53,304 bases of DNA. Source: NAT127 sp041655035 (GTDB lineage: Bacteria; Pseudomonadota; Gammaproteobacteria; Pseudomonadales; Porticoccaceae). Each line of letters begins with the position of its first letter. Position 1 is the stretch's first letter. Below, piece after piece: positions 1 to 9,200 of the stretch. The stretch is from NCBI GenBank assembly GCA_041655035.1, contig JBAZCN010000008.1:1-53304 (forward strand), read 5' to 3'. The position numbers and the translations under genes were made by a program. The notes below the pieces were generated by a model. That model ran no database searches, had not been told where the DNA came from, and was given only the letters and a program-made list of their open reading frames with translations.

Positions 1-36
1 AGGTTATTAATGAGTCAATGCGACCGGACAAGATAG

Positions 37-816
37 TTGACACCGAACACCGCCCGCCAACTGCGCGAAGCCGGCTTCCGCCAGATGCGCGCCAGTTCAC
101 TGAAAGGCAAGCATGTCGAAGTACTGGTGGAACGCTGGCAAGCCGAAGGCCTGTCCGTAGGCACACTGAAGAACCGTATGGCCCACCTTCGCTGGTGGGC
201 CGAGAAAGTTGGCAAAGCGGGCATCCTCCCGGCGGACAATACCCGGCTGGGCATTCCCGAACGCCACCATATTCCCAGCGAGAACAAAGCCCAGCGGCTC
301 GACGACCGGCTGGACTGCATCACCGATCCCCACGTGCGCATGAGCCTGCAGCTTCAAGCGGCATTCGGTCTGCGGCGGGAGGAATCCATCAAGTTCCAGC
401 CCAGCTACGCCGACCGTGGCGACCATATCGCTCTCAAAGGTTCCTGGACCAAAGGTGGGCGAGAACGCATCGTGCCCATCACCACGCCGGAGCAACGCAC
501 TATGCTCGACGATGCCCACCGGCTGGCGGGCACAGGATCACTGATCCCGGCAAACAAGACCTACATCCAGCAGCGGCACGTCTACGATGGACAGTGCAAG
601 GCGGCGGGGCTGAGCAACATGCATGGCCTTCGTCATCAGTACGCGCAAAGTCGCTATGAAGCCTTGACGGGTTGGAAAGCTCCAGCGGCAGGCGGACCGC
701 AACGCCAATCGCTGACAATGCCACAACGTTTGCTCGACACCGAAGCTCGCGAGAGCATCAGTAAGGAGCTTGGCCACAATCGTGCCGGGATCGTATCGGC
801 CTACTGTGGGCGCTAG
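37..816 (+). pseudogene. Tyrosine recombinase (integrase-domain family), 5' end interrupted by an in-frame stop
   Basis: The product would be a DNA strand-exchange recombinase of a mobile element. The catalytic half is intact: GLRREE carries the first Arg, HGLRHQYAQ is the H-x-x-R box, and the C-terminus LGHNRAGIVSAYCGR carries the final His and nucleophilic Tyr. The family signature GWKAPAAGGP is present. The frame opens at a TTG directly after a TAG at 34-36. Upstream of that TAG the same frame reads MSQCDRTR, which resembles the N-terminal region of this family as I remember it (a Q-x-x-R-x-R-I-L-T stretch). A sense codon therefore seems to have mutated to TAG, and the true start lies left of the window. 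It ends 4 nt from the stop of the convergent Argonaute gene. It is unrelated to the integrase at 15256-16461, so it marks a second element. A functional short form starting at TTG 37 is possible. Confidence 0.7.
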
Positions 817-820
817 TACT

Positions 821-2278
821 TCACATAAACAACCGGTATGCGTAAGCATTTCCTGGCAGTGTCGGGACATTGGCAATGGTTCTTGCCAGCCGTTGTGAAT
901 ATCGAATAGTGACTGGAACTGGGTCGTATAGCGCATCGTTGTTCCAGTCCATCTTTGTCAGAGCAAGCGCTTCGAATGCAGTCAGTTCAATCGGCCCGAC
1001 GCCCGCGTATCGCACGATGTTGATTGGGCGCGGAATGCTTTTGCCACCCTGGTAATAATCGCCCCGAGATGCAGCACGAGGTGCATTGCCAGCAACCCAA
1101 ACTAGCGCAGACCTCCCCGAACGCTGCATCACTGCGCCTCGCGGCACAGGGTAACCATCAGGCTCACTTTTCCTTTGCGGCGTGGGATTACGGCTTTCTT
1201 GCAACCAAACGCCTCGCCATCCGGCGTTGCTGGCCACCTCGACGCACTCTACCTCCTGAATAGCGGAGAGCGCATCCAACGCGCCTTCCAGTTCCTCTGG
1301 CTTGAACGATGTGGTCTTATGAACGACCAGACGGCGTGGCAGCATGCCTCCATTACGACTTTGATAAAGGGTCAGGCTCCGTGCAAGCACCGCACGCATG
1401 TCACTTCGGCTAAGAAATGGATTTCGGCGTGCCTCATCAACGTCTTTGACCGGATCACGCGCCTCGAAGGCGACGAACTGCATGCCCCCGCCATCAGCAT
1501 CAAAAACCTGCGAGCAGCAGGTCACGTAATGCGCCTCTTGCGGATTTCCCCTCAGGGCATAGGCCAACCCGATGTATGCCGTATTCTCAGGCACGCCCTC
1601 CAATGGAGCTAACTTCCAAGGAATGCCACCGGCCTTTACATAGAGTGCAATGGACAGACGCCACGCCAATGAAGCCTTATAACCAAATGTGAAAACGCGA
1701 TCGTTGATGACTTGGGTGGGAATGCCATGCCCCGCACCTAGTGCCTTGAGTGCATCGTGCGCATCAAAACCAGGTGCACGAAATGCAATCTGCCAAGCAT
1801 CCGGCAGATGTACCAGTACGACATCGAAGTGATCACGTACCAATGCCAGACGTTGCATCGCCGTACTCAAGGCGTGCAATAAACGGACATGCGGCGGGCC
1901 TTCCAGCCCTAAAGACCCAACATCATCCGGCAGCTTGATATGCGCTTCTCCGGTTTTGGCAGCGACCAGAGGAACATTGAACGTATTTTCGAAGCCACGA
2001 AACGCAGGTACATACTGTTTTCGATCTGAAGGCGCGTGACTGGATCGCAGCGTATTGACCAATGTGCGAAGATTGTTCCAGCCACCGACCGGGCCTACCG
2101 TCGCAATACGAAGTTCAGGTGTGTAAGTTGGAAAGATCGAACTACTGTACGCACCATGCTGAACGATTCCCCGCAAAGGGTTCACGTCCAGCGAAGTGTC
2201 TTCCGTATTGAAGGTCAGCAGCGGCTCTTCCAGCAGAGAGAAGGGCGGCAACTTCGATGCACTATAGTCTGCACTCAT
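821..2278 (-). CDS. Short prokaryotic Argonaute (MID-PIWI), SPARSA guide-binding subunit
   Basis: This 485-residue protein has the length and pattern of a short pAgo, which holds MID and PIWI domains but no N or PAZ domain. Recognisable PIWI features are GIPTQVIND in the middle, the P-R-R-L-V-V-H-K block followed by an F-x-x-E-L segment, and the C-terminal NAYAYRLFM. Short pAgos are normally catalytically dead, and I could not pick out a convincing DEDX tetrad. In this family the pAgo binds an RNA guide and recognises invader DNA, then triggers the partner effector. Its ATG overlaps the stop of the upstream SIR2-APAZ gene by 4 nt, so the two are translationally coupled, as expected for a heterodimer. 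I am confident of the family because of the partner gene. Guide and target preferences cannot be read from sequence. Confidence 0.9.
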   Translation of the reverse strand: MSADYSASKLPPFSLLEEPLLTFNTEDTSLDVNPLRGIVQHGAYSSSIFPTYTPELRIATVGPVGGWNNLRTLVNTLRSSHAPSDRKQYVPAFRGFENTFNVPLVAAKTGEAHIKLPDDVGSLGLEGPPHVRLLHALSTAMQRLALVRDHFDVVLVHLPDAWQIAFRAPGFDAHDALKALGAGHGIPTQVINDRVFTFGYKASLAWRLSIALYVKAGGIPWKLAPLEGVPENTAYIGLAYALRGNPQEAHYVTCCSQVFDADGGGMQFVAFEARDPVKDVDEARRNPFLSRSDMRAVLARSLTLYQSRNGGMLPRRLVVHKTTSFKPEELEGALDALSAIQEVECVEVASNAGWRGVWLQESRNPTPQRKSEPDGYPVPRGAVMQRSGRSALVWVAGNAPRAASRGDYYQGGKSIPRPINIVRYAGVGPIELTAFEALALTKMDWNNDALYDPVPVTIRYSQRLARTIANVPTLPGNAYAYRLFM

Positions 2279-4146
2279 CGCCCGCTCCGTTGAAAGTAGT
2301 CATGGTCGTGGCTTGGCCGACTCCACGCAGTCACTGCCGACAGTCGAAACTCCGCATCCTGCCCTGGCCCTGAGTCCTCTCTGAGGCCAATGGCTTTGAC
2401 GACGCCACTATGGCTGCCGGGCAAGAGCTTCGCCCATCCTGCAATAATCCGCGCCCATTCCTTGTTTCGTCGCCCTGCCCAGCGTTCACGCTGCCAATCC
2501 ATGATGGGATTTGTACGGCGCACGGAAGATGCGAGATTGCCATCGTCCTCGTCATGGTTTGCCCCATCAGCGGCTTCCGGGCGGGGCAGTTCAACATAGG
2601 TAAAAGGCTCGAATGCACACCACCAGCGATCCGCCATGCAATCCAGCCGAATCTGCACTCCTTCGCTGAAGGGGTAGCCGTGTCCCTCAACTGTTCCCGA
2701 CAACGGTGCTGAATACGCTTGCCGGAGGTGTGACAACTTCTCTTTGCGCGCAGCCACCCGTTCCGGGCTATCCGTTGGCAGGCCGCTTGCCACGATGATC
2801 GCATGCCCTTTGCGCCTCAAGCGCGGCAACAAGGGCCTGCCTCTGCTAATCGCCCAAGTCAAGGCGTCGTAAAGCAATCCCAGCGCCCAACTATCGGCAT
2901 CGGGATGAAGATTAATGGTTCCAGCGAGCTTCCCGCCGACAGGTGCGAACGCCTTAAGCAATTCCGCGTCGGAACCAAAGGCGGCGATTTCACGGCCAAC
3001 ACTGGCTACCACAGCCCTTGCTTTCGCATCACGAACCAGCTCACGGGCACGAACCGTCGTGATTACGGTATCGATCTCAATACGACGCGCCTGTTTGGGC
3101 ATAGAGAGGATCGGGATCGCCGAACACTGCAGCACTGGAAAACTGCGCTGCTCCCGAACAGGTAGTGGCAGCTCTGCCAGTATCTGAGTCGGTCTCGACT
3201 CCTGAACATGCTGCAACAAAACCGGCGGCAGGCTTATTCCGTCGATGATGTCTCCGGCCAATTCATCAAACGTGGGGGATTCGACAATCGCTGTTGTCAC
3301 ACCCGCTTGGGCAGCCTTCTCAAGCAACTCACTGACAGCAGGCAGAACGGAGCTTGCCGAACGCGTTACCCAATAAATTCCGCCTGGAAAGGCATTCGGC
3401 TGCGCCAATGCTTCGGTTAGCGCAGTCATGACCGATTCGTCGCGGCCGCTGTAGCCGACTACCACAAGCCCGAAACGTGCGCAGGCGGCACCGAGAACGC
3501 GTCGCATCCGAACGTCCTGCTCCCTCAACTCGTCGGTCGTATTCTTCAGTTCAACTGACTGGAAGTCGCCATGCAGCTTGGCTAGAAATGGCCAACTCGA
3601 CTCTCGCAGGCAGCGTTCGGCACGCTCCGCATTGTCAATGGCGGCAGTCGTCATGTTTGCGCGTTCGTTGGCTGGTACCAACTGGTCGGTCAGAGTAGTC
3701 GCCGTCTCGACCAACTGGTCGAAATTGGTCGTGAATACGCAAGGAATCCGGCGGGTTGTCAACAGTGCGGCAAGTACGCGGTGAGCAAAGGACGGCGTAC
3801 CTCTGGTGACCGCCTGCTCTATGTAGGTACGGCGGTCGGCAGCAGTCGGATATATCGCCTCAAAAGCCCTTGCGTATTCAGTGGGATCGTCAGGTGTCGG
3901 CAACTCCGAACGTGTGCTGAAGAACAAGTCGATACGCTGTTGCCATAGCGGATCGTTGGCATCCACTTCACGGAGACTGATCCTGGATAGTTGGCAGAAC
4001 AAGCGCTTCTTGAAGTCGAGGATCATTGAATAGCCGGTCGGAATACCGGCTGCGGCTGAAGCCCCGGCACCGAGGAACCAGGCAAACTGCTCAGGCCTCA
4101 AGTAAAAAGTGCTGGCAAATTGTGGTCCCGTCAGTGTCCTGATCAT
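2275..4146 (-). CDS. SIR2-APAZ effector of a SPARSA short-Argonaute system (NAD+ hydrolase)
   Basis: This 623-residue protein has an N-terminal SIR2-like NADase domain (about residues 15-290) and a C-terminal APAZ region (about 320-623) that docks on the short pAgo. The NAD-binding motif WFLGAGASAAAG is at 23-34, followed by FTTNFDQL with Asn141 and Asp143, KLHGD with His192, and GYSGRDES near 231-238. The usual active-site Asn and His are thus retained. In characterised SPARSA systems, target recognition by the pAgo switches on this domain, which depletes NAD+ and kills or arrests the infected cell. The start has a good AAGGA Shine-Dalgarno sequence in front of it. The gene lies 77 nt after the ATPase gene, the largest gap in the unit, so an internal promoter is possible, but I see no clear one. 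Confidence 0.93.
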   Translation of the reverse strand: MIRTLTGPQFASTFYLRPEQFAWFLGAGASAAAGIPTGYSMILDFKKRLFCQLSRISLREVDANDPLWQQRIDLFFSTRSELPTPDDPTEYARAFEAIYPTAADRRTYIEQAVTRGTPSFAHRVLAALLTTRRIPCVFTTNFDQLVETATTLTDQLVPANERANMTTAAIDNAERAERCLRESSWPFLAKLHGDFQSVELKNTTDELREQDVRMRRVLGAACARFGLVVVGYSGRDESVMTALTEALAQPNAFPGGIYWVTRSASSVLPAVSELLEKAAQAGVTTAIVESPTFDELAGDIIDGISLPPVLLQHVQESRPTQILAELPLPVREQRSFPVLQCSAIPILSMPKQARRIEIDTVITTVRARELVRDAKARAVVASVGREIAAFGSDAELLKAFAPVGGKLAGTINLHPDADSWALGLLYDALTWAISRGRPLLPRLRRKGHAIIVASGLPTDSPERVAARKEKLSHLRQAYSAPLSGTVEGHGYPFSEGVQIRLDCMADRWWCAFEPFTYVELPRPEAADGANHDEDDGNLASSVRRTNPIMDWQRERWAGRRNKEWARIIAGWAKLLPGSHSGVVKAIGLREDSGPGQDAEFRLSAVTAWSRPSHDHDYFQRSGR

Positions 4147-4223
4147 TCAAGTGTCCTTATTGGCGCTACTTCCAGATTTCCATCAGCCTGCTGAAGCTAG
4201 TTTTCTCATACTACGGTTACCTC

Positions 4224-6230
4224 TCAGATCGTATCAAGAATCAAGCGACCATCATTACCTGGAGCAAGCAACGCCACAAGCCGCACCAAATCTGCCTGAG
4301 TTACTGCCGCAAGAGCCGGATCAGTAATCGGTAAAACAAGCCAGCTACTCTCAGCATCGATTTGTGCCGGCACCGTATTTTGTGGCGGCGGAAATAGCGT
4401 CGCTTGCCCTCCAAGTACTGCCCGCCACAAAGTCTGGGTATCAGCCGGTTGCCCCCGAAACGCAATATCGACATGCTTACGTTCGCAAAACGAGCGTAGA
4501 CTTCCTGAGAATGCCACTCGCAGATAGCCCAATGCAGCATGTAGATCGCCTGAAGGCGGAGCGGCATTGGCGATGAGTGATCTCGTTGCCTGAATCGGAT
4601 TACCCTCCATCCCACCATTCTCGATTACAGTCAGCAATTTATCGACTGATGCTATTGCACCCGCCACTTCCGCGCGTGCGATGTTTGGAGGTGCAGCATG
4701 AGAGTAAGGATTGAGCACCACCTTTCGAAACAATTTAACGCGCTCGATGACCCCGGCCATACAGACTTTTGCCGAATGGGCCTTAAACCATCCTTCGACA
4801 GCAGACAAAAGTTTTTCCGTATCCAGATGACGGGGGTCAGTCTTGAATGCAACAGGGACACCGAATCGTTCACAGAACGATTTCAGGGCGAGTTCGAAGG
4901 CAGCACGGGTGTAATTGGCAGCAGCGGGAACGTGATGATTTGCCAAAAAAATACGTGCTTGGTCAAGCGATGCCTTTGCCGCCTTATTCCCAGGAGCACG
5001 AACGGTGGGTGCCGGAATACCTCGCACGACATCTTCGCCTTCGAAGACTTCCAAACACTTCCAGTGGCCGGTGTTACCTAGATGGAAGCGGGCCATTTCG
5101 AACCACACCCGGTCGTGGGTTAGCAGCACGATTTGCCAGTCGGCGAACTTCGAGCTGAGCACATCCAGCACTGGCAGGCGGTTCGAGTGATCGAGGCCAA
5201 TCAGTACATCGTCGAGTACCAGCAGCTTCAACGCCGTTGTAGTGGCGGTCGGTGTACATGCCAGTCGTCCCGCCAAATAGATCGCTAATGCCAGTGCGGA
5301 TAGGCGGGCCTCGTTCAGGAAATGCTGCGGTACTGAAAGCTGGTGGCTGCGATAACTGACATCCAACGTGAGTGAACGGCCAGCAATCTCGCGATCCCGC
5401 TTGTAGTAGGCTGCTGTGTAAGTAATGCCGCCAAAAGCAAATGGCGCGACGGCAACGTCCGCCCCAATCAGATCACCCAGCAAAGTACCAATAAGGGGAT
5501 GAAGCGCCGTCAGGGCTTGATTGAAACCATTGTTGAAGTTCGTGCAGGCCTGATTCACCCTAGTCAATGCTGCTTGTGTATGTTTGGCTGGCTTTGCTTG
5601 TTCCACCGCCCTCCACAACTCGCCAATGGTTTGCGTTGTTCCGCCAGCCACCGTCACTGGAAAGTCGGCCAGCAGTTTCTCCAAGGCGATGTCGAACAGA
5701 TTGATTGCGTCATCGCCCTGCTTGTAGTTGGTATCAAGCAGGGCGCGATAGTCCAGTGCAGCCCTGCGCAGGGCGGCCTGCGTCACACGTGTGTCGTTAG
5801 CACCGGCAACTGTGGCGGGGTGCCGCTCACGGGCCGATGTTGCGCCGCCGATGGCGTGGCTACCGAGCGGCGCGGCTCCGATCGCGCCTGAACCTGCCTG
5901 CATGAACCACTTTGCACTTGGCGCACCATCGTTGAACTCAACCTCGACCGCACAGCTCGTTTCCGGTTCTCCTGAAAATACATTCTTGTAGACGCGGAGG
6001 TTTCTGCTTCGCTTGAGAGAGAAGAAGTCGGATAGCGCATGAAAGACCGACGACTTGCCCGCCCCGTTCTCGCCATACACCAGCAGGTTTTTGCCATCCA
6101 GATCGAAGTGCGCAGGCGCTGGGCCGGGGAAGGCGCGAAAGTCGGTGAGCGTCAGGCGCTTGATGCGCAGGGGCATTGGCGGCGCGACAGACGCTGGTGG
6201 CGGTGCTGGCGCAGGCGGAACGGCGCTCAT
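4224..6230 (-). CDS. RecF/SMC-like AAA ATPase with duplicated HEPN-like C-terminal module
   Basis: The ATPase part has Walker A GENGAGKSS at 53-61 and a degenerate ABC signature around LNEARLSALALAIYLA (305-320). Walker B-like LLVLDDVLIGLD follows at 336-347, and a LLTHDR switch is at 369-374. This is the RecF/OLD-like ABC-ATPase plan common in defence islands. The C-terminal third contains two related alpha-helical stretches, about 441-480 and 570-608, sharing the pattern R-x-A-F then SFCER then AF then a Thr-x-x-L-x-x-A-V segment. Only the first is followed by R-x8-H in FRKVVLNPYSHA (502-512), which recalls HEPN RNase motifs. An alternative start is Met19, which would remove a Pro/Ala-rich leader. 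The ATG overlaps the methylase stop by 4 nt. It probably works with the methylase and helicase. Its exact role is unknown. Confidence 0.8.
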   Translation of the reverse strand: MSAVPPAPAPPPASVAPPMPLRIKRLTLTDFRAFPGPAPAHFDLDGKNLLVYGENGAGKSSVFHALSDFFSLKRSRNLRVYKNVFSGEPETSCAVEVEFNDGAPSAKWFMQAGSGAIGAAPLGSHAIGGATSARERHPATVAGANDTRVTQAALRRAALDYRALLDTNYKQGDDAINLFDIALEKLLADFPVTVAGGTTQTIGELWRAVEQAKPAKHTQAALTRVNQACTNFNNGFNQALTALHPLIGTLLGDLIGADVAVAPFAFGGITYTAAYYKRDREIAGRSLTLDVSYRSHQLSVPQHFLNEARLSALALAIYLAGRLACTPTATTTALKLLVLDDVLIGLDHSNRLPVLDVLSSKFADWQIVLLTHDRVWFEMARFHLGNTGHWKCLEVFEGEDVVRGIPAPTVRAPGNKAAKASLDQARIFLANHHVPAAANYTRAAFELALKSFCERFGVPVAFKTDPRHLDTEKLLSAVEGWFKAHSAKVCMAGVIERVKLFRKVVLNPYSHAAPPNIARAEVAGAIASVDKLLTVIENGGMEGNPIQATRSLIANAAPPSGDLHAALGYLRVAFSGSLRSFCERKHVDIAFRGQPADTQTLWRAVLGGQATLFPPPQNTVPAQIDAESSWLVLPITDPALAAVTQADLVRLVALLAPGNDGRLILDTI

Positions 6231-9200
6231 TCCTTGCCCTCGATGATGCGCACCACTTCCAGAGCTTGCAGGTCGAAAAGCATGGCGTAGATGGGGTGGT
6301 CGGTGGCAAAGATGCGTCCGGCCAGCTCCGTGGCGGCGGTGACAAGCGCCTTGTCCTTGAGGTTTGCCAGTTTGCCGACGTCGGCTTTCTCGCAGGCATC
6401 GAACAGGCGAATATTCGCGGCGTGCAGTTCATCCGGGAAAAACAGCTCGAAGACGAGGCCGTTGATGATTTGCTCGAAATGTGCAGCATGCGCGTTTGCA
6501 AGCACGGCCTTTACCAAACTCACGACCACTTGCCGTTGGTTAACAGAGGCTTCGGGGATGACTACCGCTTCCTGATTGTTGTTGTGGACTTGAATAAATC
6601 CGTTTTGCAGATCGGTGCAGGTGGCGGTCAGGAACCACCATGTCACCGAACTATTGAGAATCCCAACGAGATATTCATCAGCCCCGGCGACGATGGATAG
6701 GGCATTGTTCGCATAGTAGCCACTATCGTCATAGGCGTAGGTCGGCTTATCCATGAACCGGCCAAGAATGACTTTCGGCTGTTCGAACTCCTGCCAGTAA
6801 GCGATATTGTCCTGAATCTCATGCCACTCATAGCTTCCTGCTTTGCGTCCTTTCCATTTACCATCGCGCTTGTCGTCCCAGCCGTCCGGTTTTGGCATAA
6901 GTTGTTTCTTAAATCCGGACAGATGCTTTTTGATGGCTGGGTATTTGTCGATGGGAAACGGTCGCCGCGTGAAAATGAGCCATAAATCTGCTGATTCCGC
7001 CTTCCATCGCTTCACATCCCGCCCACGCAGGAACGGCTTGATGACCTCAGCCGATTTCGGGTCTTCGGCAATCAGCCGCGTTCGCGTGGAACCATCTATG
7101 ACAAAGGCTTCATTCAGCCCTGTCTTGATGCCGTAATAAAACCGCCCATTCACATACTTGCCCAAGGGCGTGCCTGCTCTGCGAATGCGCGCCAGCAGGT
7201 CGCGCTTGCCGGGTGGTTCCAGTTGCCAGCCTTCTTTCTTGAGTTCGGTCTGCGGAATTGAAAAAGCCTCCGCCTGGAACACCGCCGGAAACTGCTCGAC
7301 GGGATGTGTCTGCGCCCAGTTCAGAGCGCGCACGGTGTTTTCCGCATTTCTCAACGACACAGCCTGCTCGCGCCGCATGGCGATGACGATGGTCGGGTAG
7401 GCAATAGCGGTGAACACCGCTTCGTCGCCGAAATCAATGATGCTCTTCAATCGCGTGTGCGTGGCCATGAACAGCCGCAGGTTCTCGCCATACTTGGCGC
7501 GATACCACTTGTTGGAGGTGATGAAGGACAACATTCCCTGCGGCTTGAGCAGCTTGACCGAACGCTCGTAGAAGTAGACGAACAAGTCCGCCGTGCCGGT
7601 GTAGCACTCGTATTTGTATTCATCCCTCAACAGCGGCTTGAGTTCCTTGATTTCCTCTTGCCGCACATAGGGCGGGTTGGCAATCACGATGTCGAACACG
7701 GCTTCGGAGTTGTCCTGCGCGCGCGGCAGGCCGAACATCCATTCCACATCGAAGAAGTCGGCAAAGCGGTTCTGGTCAAACGGATCCCAGCGCGCCATGC
7801 GCTCGGCATCGTTGGCGGTGACGAAACCATCGCGCTTGAGCAGAGTTACCAGTTCCTCGTGCAGCTTCTGCACCTTTTCCTTGCGGCGCTTCTTGGTGGC
7901 ACGGGTACGCGAGGTGAAATAGGCGGCGTTGGCATCACGCAGTTCGGCCTCCTTCTCCGCGATGGCGGGATCATCGAGCAGCGAGCCTTGCGCGCCGTGA
8001 CGCGGTACGCCGAACAGGGTGTTGGCAGCGACGATCTTGGTTTCCAGATTGGGCAGCGGGGTGATATTCCAGTTGGGCTTGCTGCGGTCTATGGGCTGGC
8101 TGACGATGAGGGCGATGAAAAAGCGCAGTTTGGCAATCTGCACCGCGATGGGCTGGATGTCCGAGCCGAAGATGCACTTCTCGATCAGATAGAGCTTGCG
8201 GGTGTAGTCGGCATAGGCCGGGTCGGCAAAGTCCTTCTTGTGCTTTTCCAGTGCGGCTTCGGCATCTTCGATTTCGGCATCGCGCTGCACGGGGTCGGGC
8301 GTTTTCTTCGCCAGGGCGAGGCGCTGTTGCAGCGGGGCCAGGTTCTGGTCGCGCCAGCGGCGGTTGTCGGGATCGAGTTTTTTCAAGGCCACGAAGAGCT
8401 TGGCCAAGACGCCCATTGGGAAGGCGCCGGAGCCGCAAGCCGGATCGAGCACTTTGAGTTGCTCGATGGCGAGCACCAGCGCGTCGGACTCTACTTCGCC
8501 GAAAGCGTGCTCCGTGTCGGCGTGGGAGAGCAACTGGCGCAAATCCTGTTCGCGCTGTTCCCCGTTGGGTAGATGACGGGTGAAGTAGGCAATAAGCGCC
8601 TCATCCACCATGTAGTCCACCACCTCGCGTGGGGTGTAAAAGGAGCCGGACTGTTTGCGCGCAGTGCTGCGGGTGTCCGGGTTGTAGCTGGCGAGCAGGT
8701 TCTCGAATACCTTGCCCAGCAGTTCGGGGTCAAGCGCTACTTCCTCGTCCAGCGGCGTGTTCTCGTCCACGGTGAATTTGTAGCTGTCGAGCAGGTCTAT
8801 CAAGCCCTTGACCGGATAACGCTTGCCCTTGGTCTCGAACTCGGTGTTCAGCGCCGCATCATCTGTGCCGCCGAAAAAGAGTTTGTTCGGTACTTTGGCC
8901 TGGGCATTGGGGCGACGTGAGAAACCGTCGATGCGCAATACGGACCCGTTACCCTCCTGCACCACCAGTCTTTTAAGTTCCGGGCGGCGGGCCAGTTCCT
9001 CATCCGTAAGTTGCTCGTCCAGGCATTCGAACAGGCCGCCGTTGAGGAAGGGCACATGGGCGAAGTAGTCTTGCAGTACTGTTTCAGGGTGCTTGAAGGC
9101 GTCCTGATGACGATAGACCAGCGAGATGAGGTAATCACCCTTCATGCCGCTGCCGGTTTTTGCCCAGCGGCGGTCATTGCCCATCTCCTGATTCAGGCTG

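Noticed and set aside
1..900. Search for the second copy of the mnmE-end attachment core at the left edge
   Set aside because: I could not find TTCTGCATCGGCAAATGA or its complement here. The left end of the island probably lies outside the window.
7304..8572. 422-codon open frame opposite the methylase gene
   Set aside because: The opposite strand carries DPACGSG and NPPY in a 1311-residue methylase. This frame has only biased composition.
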